From Caproiciproducens sp. CPB-2 (GTDB taxonomy: Bacteria > Bacillota > Clostridia > Oscillospirales > Acutalibacteraceae), in assembly GCF_036287215.1 (NCBI RefSeq), contig NZ_CP142860.1:1550001-1614000 (forward strand): 64,000 nucleotides of DNA, given 5' to 3'. How positions within the stretch are numbered: the first letter of the stretch is position 1; each line of letters starts with the position of its first letter. Positions 1 to 8,804 of the stretch are shown here, piece by piece. The position numbers and the translations under genes are program-made. The notes below the pieces were generated by a model, which worked only from the letters and a program-made list of their open reading frames with translations, was not told the origin of the DNA and searched no databases.

Positions 1-2274
1 ATTGTATTAAAGGGTCTTTTCACCGTTTTTACTATATTATTCATTACCGGCATCATTGTGTCTGTCTCGCTGCTTTCCTTTGTGTTCAGCCTGAGCAATG
101 AATCCGTCGATTATGACCTGCATAAGCTGCAGTTGAATTATACGAGCTTCATCTATGTAAACGGACCCAACGACGACAGTTCCAATCCCGTTCAGTACCA
201 GAGCCTGTACAGCAGTGAAAACCGGGTGTGGGTGGATTACGACAAAATACCGCAATCCATGAAAGACGCCATTATCGCGATTGAGGACAAGCGCTTCAAG
301 GATCATAAGGGCGTCGACTGGATACGAACGGCCGGCGCGGTGACTACGCTGTTTTCCAAAGGGAGCAGCTACGGCGGTTCTACCATTACCCAGCAGCTGA
401 TTAAAAACATTACGGGGGACAAGGACGTAAGTCTTACCAGAAAGGTAAAGGAAATCTTCCGTGCCTTGAATCTGGAGCAAAAATATACCAAAGAGGAAAT
501 CCTCGCCGCTTATCTCAATGTTGTCCCCTTCGGCAGCGGCAGCAACGGCGTTCAGGCCGCGGCGAACCTTTATTTTGGCAAGAATATTCAGGACTGTGAT
601 ATAGCGGAGTGCGCCGCGATTGCGGGCATCACGCAGAACCCGACGAAATATTCCCCGCTCGTCCATCCGGATCAGAACAAGGAACGCCAGCAGACGGTAC
701 TGAACGAGATGCACGTTCAGGGAATGATTACGGACGCGGAGTACAACACCGCGATGACAAAATCGGAACACATGACTTTTGTAGGGAAAAAGACCGAAAA
801 TGTCGTAGACGACGTTCCTATCTGGAACTGGTATGTGGATACCCTGTTTGAAGACGTCAAGAGCGGCCTGATGGAGCACTATAACTGCTCCAGCGAGAAG
901 GCTGTGGATATGATTTACCATGACGGACTGAAGATTTACGCCGCAATGGATACCGATTTGCAGAACATTGCGGAAAATACGTTCAAATCGGACAAGCTCT
1001 TCGGAAGCAATACCAAGATGCAAGCGGGGTACCTTGCCATGGACTACTCCGGACGGGTGCTGGCCACGGTGGGTTCCAGAGGGGAGAAAAAGAGCAACCG
1101 CCTGTTCAGTCTGTCTACGGACTCCAAAAGACAGCCGGGTTCCACCATCAAGCCTTTAGCGGTCTACGGGCCGGCGATAGAATCCGGAAAATACAATTAT
1201 TCTTCTTTAGTCAATGACAATCCGCTGCCGAACTGGTTCAGCGACGGCAGCTCCGGTCCGAAAAACTGGGGACCGGGGAACACAAGCGGAAAATACTGGG
1301 GCCCCATTCCTCTGGAATGGGCGCTGGAGCGTTCCCTCAACGCCAGTGCGGCGCAGGTCGGAAACGCCATTACGCCAAACGTCAGCTTTAATTTTCTGAA
1401 AGAAAAGCTGGGCTTTACCAGTCTGCTTCCCGCGGACAACAACCGCGCGCCTATGGCGATCGGCGGCCTGAGCGAAGGTGTCACCGTTCGCGAGATGACG
1501 GCCGGTTTCCAGATTTTCGCGAACGGCGGGAAATATTATCAGCCCTATACCTTTTATCATGTGGACGACCACGACGGCAATGTGATTCTGGACAACCGCA
1601 ATCAGACTTCCGTTCAGGCAATCAGTTCCACCACCTCGTCCATCATGCATCATCTGCTCAACAATGTCGTGACGGGCGCCCACGGAACCGGGCGCGGCGC
1701 GGCGATCAGCGGGTGGGAGGTGTTCGGCAAAACGGGTACCACCAACGATGAAAAGGACAGCTGGTTCATCGGCGGAACGCCCTACGCGGTCGCCGGCATC
1801 TGGACAGGCTATCTGACGCCCGCGCATCTGACCAATACGACCTATGCCGCCTCTACATGGAAGAATATTATGGCGTCGTATCTGAAAAATAAAGAGAAAT
1901 TGACCTTTACCTACGATCCCAACGTGGTTTCGGCCAGGTTCTGTACAGTGACCGGACTTTTGGCGAACCCGGCTAACGACAAGGATACCCAGATCGGCTG
2001 GTACGACAAGAGCCATATGCCGGCTATCTGTGACGGTATCCACGCCGGATCGGCCTCCTCCGTTGTTTCCCATCCCGTTGAGTCCGGTACGGAAAGCGGG
2101 GAGAGCGCCGTTTCAAGCGGCGGGGAGTCGCACGAAAATCCCGACACTTCCTCAGAAGCTCCGACGTCTTCCACAACGCCGGAGTCCCATACGTCGTCCG
2201 CAAGGAATTCCCGCCCGGATAAACCGTCGAAGCCGGGCCGTCCCCAAGGGGATTTGGCGGCTGCGGCCGACTGA
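1..2274 (+). CDS. Class A penicillin-binding protein (PBP1A type), 5' end cut off
   Basis: Bifunctional peptidoglycan synthase: glycosyltransferase (GT51) plus transpeptidase, anchored in the membrane and acting outside the cell. The frame is open from base 1, where a hydrophobic segment (first ~30 residues) is the end of the membrane anchor; the start lies upstream of the window. Counting from base 1, the GT51 motif with catalytic Glu (IEDKRF) is near residue 95, followed by the GGSTITQQL block. The transpeptidase motifs are all present: STIK near 381 (Ser nucleophile), SLN near 445, KTGT near 577. The last ~80 residues are Ser/Pro/Glu-rich and end in a basic stretch, a common extracellular linker-like tail in this family. 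A terminator follows, so it is the last gene of its transcript. Confidence 0.95.
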   Translation: MVLKGLFTVFTILFITGIIVSVSLLSFVFSLSNESVDYDLHKLQLNYTSFIYVNGPNDDSSNPVQYQSLYSSENRVWVDYDKIPQSMKDAIIAIEDKRFKDHKGVDWIRTAGAVTTLFSKGSSYGGSTITQQLIKNITGDKDVSLTRKVKEIFRALNLEQKYTKEEILAAYLNVVPFGSGSNGVQAAANLYFGKNIQDCDIAECAAIAGITQNPTKYSPLVHPDQNKERQQTVLNEMHVQGMITDAEYNTAMTKSEHMTFVGKKTENVVDDVPIWNWYVDTLFEDVKSGLMEHYNCSSEKAVDMIYHDGLKIYAAMDTDLQNIAENTFKSDKLFGSNTKMQAGYLAMDYSGRVLATVGSRGEKKSNRLFSLSTDSKRQPGSTIKPLAVYGPAIESGKYNYSSLVNDNPLPNWFSDGSSGPKNWGPGNTSGKYWGPIPLEWALERSLNASAAQVGNAITPNVSFNFLKEKLGFTSLLPADNNRAPMAIGGLSEGVTVREMTAGFQIFANGGKYYQPYTFYHVDDHDGNVILDNRNQTSVQAISSTTSSIMHHLLNNVVTGAHGTGRGAAISGWEVFGKTGTTNDEKDSWFIGGTPYAVAGIWTGYLTPAHLTNTTYAASTWKNIMASYLKNKEKLTFTYDPNVVSARFCTVTGLLANPANDKDTQIGWYDKSHMPAICDGIHAGSASSVVSHPVESGTESGESAVSSGGESHENPDTSSEAPTSSTTPESHTSSARNSRPDKPSKPGRPQGDLAAAAD

Positions 2275-2290
2275 CCGCTCTGTCATTTTC

Positions 2291-2330
2291 ATGCGGATGC
2301 CTGTTCGCGGGCATCTGCATTTCGGTTAAT
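2291..2330 (+). terminator. Terminator after the PBP gene
   Basis: Stem 2291-2301 pairs with 2310-2320 (11 bp, one G-U), 8-nt loop, followed by a T-rich but interrupted tail. Confidence 0.6.
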
Positions 2331-2337
2331 TTGTAAA

Positions 2338-2366
2338 TTGATTGTCACACTGAAACGTGGTAAACT
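2338..2366 (+). promoter_or_regulatory. Possible sigma-A promoter of hom-thrB-lysC
   Basis: TTGATT at 2338-2343, 17-nt spacer, TAAACT at 2361-2366, about 57 bp upstream of the hom start. A moderate match; no T-box or leader peptide was recognised in the short leader. Confidence 0.4.
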
Positions 2367-2423
2367 GTTAAAGTGCTTATCTGTTTTTTCGGAGATCAGT
2401 AGAAATAGTAAGGGGTGCTACAT

Positions 2424-3668
2424 ATGGTAGAAATAGCTGTAATGGGATACGGCGTAGTCGGCTCCGGTGTGGTGGAGGTTTTGACCAATCACGCGGAGAA
2501 TATCGCCAAACGCGCCAAAGAGCGAATCGATATCAAATATATTCTGGATTTGCGTGAATTCCCCGGCAGTCCGTTTGAAAGCAAATTCACAAAATCCTTT
2601 GATACAATCCTGAATGATCCGGAAGTAAAAATCGTGGTGGAAGTAATGGGCGGGCTGAACCCGGCCTTCGATTATGTGAAACGCTGCCTGGAAGCGGGAA
2701 AAAGCGTGGTTACCTCCAATAAGGAGCTGGTGGCCGCCAAAGGGGCCGAACTGCTGAAAATCGCGCAGAAAAACAACCTGAATTTCCTGTTCGAAGCGAG
2801 TGTCGGCGGCGGCATCCCGATTATCCGCCCGATCAGCCAGTGTCTTGCGGCAAACGACGTGGTGGAAATCGCGGGTATTTTAAACGGTACCACCAATTTT
2901 ATACTGACCAAAATGATCCGTGAGCAGATGACCTTTGAGGATACACTTGCCCTTGCCCAGAAGCTGGGCTATGCGGAGCGCAACCCGGCTGCGGATGTGG
3001 AGGGCCAGGACGCCTGCCGCAAAATCTGCATCCTGTCCTCTCTGGCCTACGGCAAGCACGTCTACCCCGATCAGGTGCACACCGAAGGCATCACCAAAAT
3101 CGCTCTGGCGGATGTGGAATACGCCGCCGCCTGGGGCGGAGTGGTCAAACTGATCGGACAGGTCAAAATGATGGAGAGCGGAAAACTGCAGATCATTGTC
3201 TGCCCGATGTTTATTCCGCGCGAAAGCCAGCTTGCCAATGTCGACGACGTGTTCAACGGGATTATGGTGCGCGGCGACTCGACGGGCGATGTCGTGTTCT
3301 ACGGAAAGGGCGCCGGAAAGCTCCCGACCGCAAGCGCGGTTGTTGCGGACGTCATTGACTGCGTGAAGCATTTCAGGGCCAGAAAATACCTCTACTGGGA
3401 AGACGGCTCAAAGGATTATGTGGAGGACTACCTCCTGAACGAGGTCGCCATGTTCGTCCGCGCCGAAACGGACGACGAGGACCTCGCCTTTAAAAACATC
3501 AATCAGATTTTCGGCGGAGTTACCCGGCTTTCCCGCAGGAAACCGGCCCGCGGCGAAATCGCTTTTGTGACAGAGGTCATGCGGGAAAAAGAAATCGTCG
3601 CGAAGCTTGCGGAACTGGAACCGCTGGGTGTAACGGTAAAGAATACCATCCGCATAGGGGATCTGTAA
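2424..3668 (+). CDS. hom: Homoserine dehydrogenase
   Basis: Reduces aspartate semialdehyde to homoserine with NAD(P)H, the branch point to threonine and methionine. 414 residues. The N-terminus has the dinucleotide-binding GxGxxG (GYGVVGSG, residues 6-13). The homoserine dehydrogenase signature around GILNGTTNFI follows, and the C-terminal ~70 residues look like a regulatory ACT domain (AMFVRAETDDEDLAF). The ATG at 2424 is chosen over an in-frame GTG at 2415 because AGGGG at 2411-2415 gives an 8-nt spacing to the ATG and overlaps the GTG. First gene of a three-gene threonine-pathway operon. Confidence 0.96.
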   Translation: MVEIAVMGYGVVGSGVVEVLTNHAENIAKRAKERIDIKYILDLREFPGSPFESKFTKSFDTILNDPEVKIVVEVMGGLNPAFDYVKRCLEAGKSVVTSNKELVAAKGAELLKIAQKNNLNFLFEASVGGGIPIIRPISQCLAANDVVEIAGILNGTTNFILTKMIREQMTFEDTLALAQKLGYAERNPAADVEGQDACRKICILSSLAYGKHVYPDQVHTEGITKIALADVEYAAAWGGVVKLIGQVKMMESGKLQIIVCPMFIPRESQLANVDDVFNGIMVRGDSTGDVVFYGKGAGKLPTASAVVADVIDCVKHFRARKYLYWEDGSKDYVEDYLLNEVAMFVRAETDDEDLAFKNINQIFGGVTRLSRRKPARGEIAFVTEVMREKEIVAKLAELEPLGVTVKNTIRIGDL

Positions 3669-3702
3669 ATTCATTTATTTAGGATTAGGATGTTGATATG
3701 AT

Positions 3703-4599
3703 ATGATAAGAATTCAGGTACCGGCTACCAGCGCAAACCTTGGTTCCGGTTTTGACTCCCTTGGAATTGCGCTGGACCTGTACAATCAGGTTTGGATGGA
3801 AGAATCCGATACCGTTGATATTTCCAGCAAAGACAATATTCAGGTGCCGACGGATGACAGCAACCTGATTTTCTGGGCCGCAAGGCAGGTTTATGAGCGG
3901 TGCGGCCGCAAATTGCCGGGTCTTAAAATCGTTCAGCTGAACAATATCCCGATGGCGCGCGGTCTGGGCAGCAGCTCGGCGTGCATTGTCGCCGGAATTT
4001 CCGGCGCGAACCGCCTTTTGGGCGGCCCTCTTTCGGTACAGGAGCTGATTAACCTCGCGGCTGAAATCGAAGGACATCCCGATAACACCACGCCCGCGAT
4101 CGAAGGCGGCCTTGCCGCCTCCGCCATGGAAGCGGGAAGGGTTTACAGCGTGAGCGTTCCCGTTTCGGAAAAGATCCGGTTTGCTTTGTTTATTCCGCCT
4201 TTTGAACTGAAAACAGAGAAGGCACGCTCCGTGCTTCCCAAAGAGTATTCGAGAAGCGACGCCGTTTACAATCTTTCAAGGTCCGCGCTGATGGCGGCCT
4301 CGCTCTTTTCCGGCAAGCTTGAAAACCTGCGTGTGGCGGTTCAGGATAAGATTCACCAGCCGTACAGGGCCAGCCTGATCGATCATCTGGACGACGTGTT
4401 CCGCCTGAGCTATGAGCTCGGTTCACTCGGTACTTATGTCAGCGGCGCCGGCCCGACGATTATCTCCATGATCGATGCCTCCGATACGGATGTCTTTGCC
4501 AGATACGCGGCGAACCATCTGGAGGAAAAAGGGATTACGGGCTGGGAGATCAAGATTTTGAATACGGATTCAAAAGGTGCGCAGATATCGATTGAATAA
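3703..4599 (+). CDS. thrB: Homoserine kinase
   Basis: Phosphorylates homoserine with ATP, giving O-phosphohomoserine for threonine synthase. 298 residues, GHMP kinase fold. The ATP-binding motif is GLGSSSACIVAG near residues 87-98, the N-terminal VPATSANLGSGFD block is typical, and the C-terminal GHMP motif is GTYVSGAGPTI. It begins 34 nt after hom with only a modest AGGA upstream, so it is probably co-transcribed with hom. Threonine synthase itself is not in the window. Confidence 0.96.
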   Translation: MIRIQVPATSANLGSGFDSLGIALDLYNQVWMEESDTVDISSKDNIQVPTDDSNLIFWAARQVYERCGRKLPGLKIVQLNNIPMARGLGSSSACIVAGISGANRLLGGPLSVQELINLAAEIEGHPDNTTPAIEGGLAASAMEAGRVYSVSVPVSEKIRFALFIPPFELKTEKARSVLPKEYSRSDAVYNLSRSALMAASLFSGKLENLRVAVQDKIHQPYRASLIDHLDDVFRLSYELGSLGTYVSGAGPTIISMIDASDTDVFARYAANHLEEKGITGWEIKILNTDSKGAQISIE

Positions 4600-4634
4600 T
4601 AATACTTTTACTTTAATATGGGGGATGGAACCGA

Positions 4635-5855
4635 ATGAGCCTTATAGTCCAGAAGTTCGGCGGCAGTTCCGTTGCGAATGCGGAACGTGTTTTTAATGTG
4701 GCGGACATCGTCACAAAGACCTATTCACAGGGCAACGATATTGTCATCGTCGTTTCCGCACAGGGCGATACGACAGACGATCTGATCGATAAAGCAAAAG
4801 AAATCAATCCCTATGCCTCCAAAAGAGAAATGGATATGCTCCTTACTTCGGGCGAACAGATATCCGCTTCGCTGCTCGCAATGGCGATTGAAAAGCTGGG
4901 TTACCCGGTTGTCTCGCTGTTGGGGTGGCAGGCCGGGTTTTATACCAGCTCGGCCTACGGCAGCGCGAGAATCAAACGAATCGTGCCCGACCGTATCAAG
5001 AAGGAGCTCGACAAAAGGAATATCGTCATTGTAACGGGCTTCCAGGGAATTAACCGCTACAACGACATGACGACGCTCGGCAGGGGCGGCTCGGACACCA
5101 GCGCGGTCGCCATCGCGGCAGTGATGAATGCGGACCTGTGCCAGATCTTTACGGATGTGGAGGGCGTTTATACCGCCGACCCGCGCAAGGTAAAAAATGC
5201 AAGGAAGCTTGCCTACATCTCCTATGATGAAATGCTTGAGCTTGCGACTTTGGGCGCGCAGGTGCTCAATAACCGTTCGGTTGAGATGGCAAAGAAGTAC
5301 GGAATTCAGCTCGAGGTCCTTTCCAGCATGACAAGAAAACCCGGCACAATTGTTAAGGAGGCAACGAAAGTGGAAAAAATGTTGATCAGCGGTATTGCGA
5401 AAGACGAGGATGTGGCCCGCGTTTCAATCATCGGCGTACCCGACAGACCGGGCCTCGCTTTCAAAATTTTCTCAAAGCTTTCCGCGAAAAATATTAATGT
5501 TGATATTATTCTCCAGTCCGTCGGCAGAAACGGTACAAAGGATATCAGCTTTACGGTCAGCCAGGCCAACCTGAAGGAGACGATCGATATCCTGAGCCCC
5601 TATGTGGAGCTGATCGGCGCGACCAGCGTCGTCTACGATGAAAATGTCGCCAAGGTCTCCATTGTGGGCGCGGGAATGGAAACGCATCCCGGCACGGCCG
5701 CCCAGATGTTTGAAGCGCTGTTTGAAGCAAATATCAACATCCAGATGATTGCTACCAGTGAAATCAAGATTTCGGTCCTGATCGACCGCTCCGATGCGGA
5801 TAAGGCCGTCACGGCGGTACACAATAAATTTTTCAGCGAAGCGATGGAAGCTTGA
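4635..5855 (+). CDS. lysC: Aspartokinase (lysine-sensitive type II-like)
   Basis: Phosphorylates aspartate, the first step of the aspartate amino-acid family. 406 residues: kinase domain ~1-235 (KFGGSSVANAERV near residue 7, SGEQISASLLA), then two ACT domains (~265-335 and ~345-406). Length and layout match the monofunctional enzyme of the Bacillus AKII type. Inside the gene, AAGGAGG at 5355-5361 lies 8 nt before an in-frame GTG at 5370; this is the arrangement by which Bacillus AKII makes a separate small regulatory subunit. Third gene of the hom-thrB-lysC operon; a strong terminator follows. Confidence 0.95.
   Translation: MSLIVQKFGGSSVANAERVFNVADIVTKTYSQGNDIVIVVSAQGDTTDDLIDKAKEINPYASKREMDMLLTSGEQISASLLAMAIEKLGYPVVSLLGWQAGFYTSSAYGSARIKRIVPDRIKKELDKRNIVIVTGFQGINRYNDMTTLGRGGSDTSAVAIAAVMNADLCQIFTDVEGVYTADPRKVKNARKLAYISYDEMLELATLGAQVLNNRSVEMAKKYGIQLEVLSSMTRKPGTIVKEATKVEKMLISGIAKDEDVARVSIIGVPDRPGLAFKIFSKLSAKNINVDIILQSVGRNGTKDISFTVSQANLKETIDILSPYVELIGATSVVYDENVAKVSIVGAGMETHPGTAAQMFEALFEANINIQMIATSEIKISVLIDRSDADKAVTAVHNKFFSEAMEA
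5370..5855 (+). CDS. Internal in-frame start: aspartokinase small (beta) subunit
   Basis: A perfect AAGGAGG at 5355-5361 lies 8 nt before GTG 5370, in frame with lysC. The product would be the last 161 residues, i.e. just the tandem ACT regulatory domains. In B. subtilis AKII the same gene yields alpha and beta subunits from such an internal start (established for that enzyme). Here it is inferred from the ribosome binding site alone. Confidence 0.6.
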   Translation: MEKMLISGIAKDEDVARVSIIGVPDRPGLAFKIFSKLSAKNINVDIILQSVGRNGTKDISFTVSQANLKETIDILSPYVELIGATSVVYDENVAKVSIVGAGMETHPGTAAQMFEALFEANINIQMIATSEIKISVLIDRSDADKAVTAVHNKFFSEAMEA

Positions 5856-5892
5856 AGTTCGGATTTTGTGCTTTGAAATCGTGAAACAGAAC

Positions 5893-5940
5893 AAAAAGAT
5901 CGCTGTCCCTTTTTATTTCACAGGGGCAGCGATCTTTTTT
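5893..5940. terminator. Bidirectional terminator between lysC and the RpiR regulator
   Basis: AAAAAGATCGCTGTCCC pairs with GGGGCAGCGATCTTTTTT around a short loop; A-run on one side and T-run on the other serve both convergent genes. Confidence 0.9.
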
Positions 5941-5955
5941 ATAGCCATTCTTCTG

Positions 5956-6792
5956 CTAATCGTCTTCGTCGTCGGGGACGGCATAGGAAGCCGTTTTTAG
6001 AAATGTTTTGTAGGAGGGGCTGTCCTTCGCCAGAAAATTCTGGAAAATCATGTCTCCAAGCTGAAGCAGCAGGATTTCGCGGCAGATTACGTTGGAGCTT
6101 GACAGAAGGTCCGTTTTCGGGATCAGGAAAAGCAGGTCCGTGTAGGCGGCGCACAGGGATTTTTCATGGTTGGAGAACAGCACAATATAACTGCCGTTGT
6201 TAATAAAATCTGCGAGCGTTTCCGAGAGAAGCTCATCCTCCCCGGAAAGTGAGATGGTAATGAACAGGTCGCGGGGGGTGGAAATTTTTCTGTAGACCTT
6301 CAGCACGTCGTAGTTTGTTACAGCACAGATCGGCAATCCGAGTTTCGCGAATTTAAACGCCAGAATTTCCGCCACATGCTGATTGATTTCCAGGCCGACG
6401 ATAAAAATCCTTTCCGCAGCCAGCATCTTTTTACGCAGCAGGTCCACATTTTCCGGCTTGACCGTTTGATACAGAAGTTCCAGGAGCGTTATGTTGTCCT
6501 GAAGCAGAGCGGCATAATCTCCCGTTCCGGTCTCCGCTGCGGGTTTCGCAATTTGCTGCTGCAGCACGTATTTGAATTCGTTCAGGCCGGAATATCCCAC
6601 CTTCTGGGTGAAGCGGATGATACTTGCGTCGGATGTGCCGATTGCTTTCGCAAGCTCCTGCGCGTTGCAGTTCAGAATGGCTTCCGCTTTCTTTTTAATA
6701 TAATTGACAATTTTCCAGTCGGTCTTTGTAAACTGGTTCGACATTGCGTTCATCCGTGTAATCAGACTGGACCAATCGTTCTCTTGTGCCAT
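5956..6792 (-). CDS. RpiR/MurR-family transcriptional regulator
   Basis: Sugar-phosphate-responsive repressor or activator. 278 residues: N-terminal helix-turn-helix (~1-77; QELAKAIGTSDASIIRFTQK is the recognition region) and a C-terminal SIS sugar-phosphate-binding domain (~110-245). It is divergent from the PTS/dga operon, so the natural inference is that it controls that operon in response to a phosphorylated sugar acid. The intergenic region carries two matching inverted repeats (6984-6997 and 7044-7057) that could be its operators. GGAGG lies ~12 nt upstream of the chosen ATG, slightly far; an internal Met near residue 14 is an alternative start. Confidence 0.88.
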   Translation of the reverse strand: MAQENDWSSLITRMNAMSNQFTKTDWKIVNYIKKKAEAILNCNAQELAKAIGTSDASIIRFTQKVGYSGLNEFKYVLQQQIAKPAAETGTGDYAALLQDNITLLELLYQTVKPENVDLLRKKMLAAERIFIVGLEINQHVAEILAFKFAKLGLPICAVTNYDVLKVYRKISTPRDLFITISLSGEDELLSETLADFINNGSYIVLFSNHEKSLCAAYTDLLFLIPKTDLLSSSNVICREILLLQLGDMIFQNFLAKDSPSYKTFLKTASYAVPDDEDD

Positions 6793-6983
6793 TGCGGATG
6801 GGTACCTCCATATTTGAATTAGGATTTTGCGTCAGCAATCCAACATTTTACAGTTGATCTGGCATAATAAAAGGGAATAGTACTATTTAAGAACACCAAA
6901 TAATTTTGTCATGCAGCCGATCCTTATTATTTTTTTATTATATCATAGTTTTTTTTGATTGCCTACATTGAATTGATACGATT

Positions 6984-6997
6984 TGTAGTAAATTACA
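6984..6997. promoter_or_regulatory. Putative RpiR operator 1
   Basis: TGTAGT-AA-ATTACA, an inverted repeat with one mismatch. It lies just upstream of a minus-strand TATAAT (6937-6942), where it could give autoregulation of the RpiR gene. Confidence 0.5.
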
Positions 6998-7030
6998 AAA
7001 ACAGGAGGGTTTCTTTATCTGATTTGTGAA

Positions 7031-7059
7031 TTGACGCGGGTAATGTAGTGTACTACAAT
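7031..7059 (+). promoter_or_regulatory. Sigma-A promoter of the PTS/dga operon
   Basis: TTGACG (7031-7036), exactly 17 nt, TACAAT (7054-7059); 59 bp upstream of the EIIA start. The second inverted repeat covers the spacer and half of the -10 box, a repressor-type arrangement. Confidence 0.75.
7044..7057. promoter_or_regulatory. Putative RpiR operator 2
   Basis: TGTAGT-GT-ACTACA, perfect 6-bp arms with a 2-nt spacer, lying between the -35 and -10 boxes and overlapping the -10. Same half-site sequence as operator 1, centre-to-centre 60 bp. Confidence 0.6.
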
Positions 7060-7118
7060 AATTACAGAATAATAAAGTATATGACAATTCGATTTTTTAG
7101 CCATTAGGAGAGTGTTTT

Positions 7119-7547
7119 ATGGGGAAACCACAGATTTTACTGCTGACTCACGGAGGGTGGGGGATGTCCCTGATGGAAGGGGTCAGGATGGTGATCGGCG
7201 CGGTCGATTTCGTGAAGGAAGTGCCGCTGACACCAAAGGTTACCTTTCAGGAATATCTTGCGCTTGTCCGGGAAGCTGCCGATGCAATGCCCGACGGGTC
7301 GCTGATCCTTACCGATATGTTTGGCGGAACCACGACCAACGCGGGCGCGCTCGTAGGGCGGGAAAAAAACATCAGGGTGTTTTCCGGGCTGAATGCCCCG
7401 CTTCTGATCGAGGCGTGTCTCGGGCTGATGGAGGAAGGCAGGATAGACTTCGATTCTGTTTTGGAGACGGGGAAATCTTCCGTTATGGATGTAATCGAAA
7501 AGATCACAAAATCGCTTCAGGAAAAGGAGGTGGAAAAAAATGGCTGA
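7119..7547 (+). CDS. PTS mannose-family EIIA component
   Basis: Cytoplasmic phosphocarrier taking phosphate from HPr and passing it to EIIB. 142 residues; phosphorylated His is His11 in LLLTHGGWG, and the DMFGGTTTNAG block is typical of the mannose/fructose/sorbose EIIA fold. AGGAGAG precedes the ATG. First gene of a six-gene operon; overlaps EIIB by 8 nt. The combination with the two enzymes downstream resembles the Salmonella dgaABCDEF glucosaminate operon (established there); the substrate here is inferred. Confidence 0.93.
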   Translation: MGKPQILLLTHGGWGMSLMEGVRMVIGAVDFVKEVPLTPKVTFQEYLALVREAADAMPDGSLILTDMFGGTTTNAGALVGREKNIRVFSGLNAPLLIEACLGLMEEGRIDFDSVLETGKSSVMDVIEKITKSLQEKEVEKNG

Positions 7548-8034
7548 AATTGTTCTGTGCAGAATTGACAGCAGACTCATTCACGGGCAGGTCATGACCA
7601 AATGGGTCAATCAGTCCGGGGCGAACAAAATCGTCGTAGTCAGTGATGAGCTTGCAAAAGATCCTTTCATGATGGAGATTTATCTTCTGGCCGCGCCGCG
7701 GGATGTCAAGGTGAGCTGTTATACCCAGAAGGATGTTATTGAGAGCTGGAATGCGAATCAATTCGGCGGGGGAAAAGTGCTGCTTCTGCTGCCAAATCTC
7801 AAGACAATGAAAGAGGTTTATGACGGAGGCATCCGGGTTACCGATATTCAGGTAGGCGGTCTCGGCGGAGCGCCGAACCGGAAAGTGGTCTTTCAGAACA
7901 TCACGCTGGACGACGCGGATGTGGAGATCCTTACCGAATTGCAGCAGAAAGGTGTGAAAATCATTTTTCAGACAATTCCGGAGGATACTCCCCAGAGCCT
8001 GGAAGGAATTTTGAAGAAGTATCGTCAAAACTAA
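7540..8034 (+). CDS. PTS mannose-family EIIB component
   Basis: Phosphorylates the incoming substrate at the membrane. 164 residues with the EIIB active-site motif SRLIHGQV (His15). An AAGGAGGTGG ribosome binding site lies inside the end of the EIIA gene, and the reading frames overlap, indicating translational coupling and matched amounts of the two subunits. Confidence 0.94.
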   Translation: MAEIVLCRIDSRLIHGQVMTKWVNQSGANKIVVVSDELAKDPFMMEIYLLAAPRDVKVSCYTQKDVIESWNANQFGGGKVLLLLPNLKTMKEVYDGGIRVTDIQVGGLGGAPNRKVVFQNITLDDADVEILTELQQKGVKIIFQTIPEDTPQSLEGILKKYRQN

Positions 8035-8055
8035 ATACTTGAGGAGGAAACAACA

Positions 8056-8802
8056 ATGAGCGTTTTGCCACTTGCTATTTCAATGGGTATCTATTACTGG
8101 TTCTCCCGGCTGCGGCTTGGCTACACCTTTTCATCCATGCTGCTCCAGCCCGTTGTCATCGGTATCTTCGTCGGCATACTCACGGGCAATATGGCGTTGT
8201 CCATGCAGATCGGCGCGGGGCTTCAGCTGGTCTATTTAGGGGTTACTTCCACTCCCGGCGGCAATGTTCCCAGCGATCCCGCACTTGCGGGCTGTGTGGC
8301 GATCCCGCTGGGCGTGCTCGCCAACATGAAACCGGAGGTCGCCATTTCGCTGGCGATTCCCTTCGGTGTTCTGGGCGTCTTCGTCGACCAGCTCCGCCGT
8401 TCCACCAACGCCATCTGGGTACATATGGCAGACCGTTACGCGGAGCAGGCCAACACGAAGGGAATCCTGATGGCCGCGTTTCTGTTCCCGGCCCTGCTTG
8501 GATTTGTCATTCGTTTCCCAATCGTGTTTGTCATCGATTATCTTGGCGTCGACGCGGTCAAAACATTTATGACCGTTGTTCCCACCTGGCTGATGCACTC
8601 ATTCGAGGTCATGGGAGGAATTCTTCCGGCACTGGGCTTCGCGATTACCCTGATGGTGATCGGCAAAAAGAAGCTGCTGCCCTTTTTCATCATCGGCTTT
8701 TTCGCCGTGCAGTATCTGAAACTGGACACCATGGCAATGGCAATCTTTGCGGTTTGCACTGCCTTGCTGCTGAACCTGTTCAAGATTAAGGAGGAGGCGT
8801 AA
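8056..8802 (+). CDS. PTS mannose-family EIIC permease component
   Basis: Membrane channel subunit, 248 residues, with several hydrophobic helices and the family block MQIGAGLQLVYLG followed by PSDPALAG. Pairs with EIID to form the transport domain. Strong GAGGAGG upstream; sits 21 nt after EIIB and 2 nt before EIID. Confidence 0.93.
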   Translation: MSVLPLAISMGIYYWFSRLRLGYTFSSMLLQPVVIGIFVGILTGNMALSMQIGAGLQLVYLGVTSTPGGNVPSDPALAGCVAIPLGVLANMKPEVAISLAIPFGVLGVFVDQLRRSTNAIWVHMADRYAEQANTKGILMAAFLFPALLGFVIRFPIVFVIDYLGVDAVKTFMTVVPTWLMHSFEVMGGILPALGFAITLMVIGKKKLLPFFIIGFFAVQYLKLDTMAMAIFAVCTALLLNLFKIKEEA

Positions 8803-8804
8803 AA

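Larger units (their letters stand above)
6793..7118. other. Divergent control region between rpiR and the PTS operon
   Basis: 326 bp, AT-rich, no credible gene. It holds a minus-strand TATAAT (6937-6942) that may serve the regulator, two TGTAGT-N2-AYTACA inverted repeats 60 bp apart, and a good plus-strand promoter overlapping the second repeat. Confidence 0.7.
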
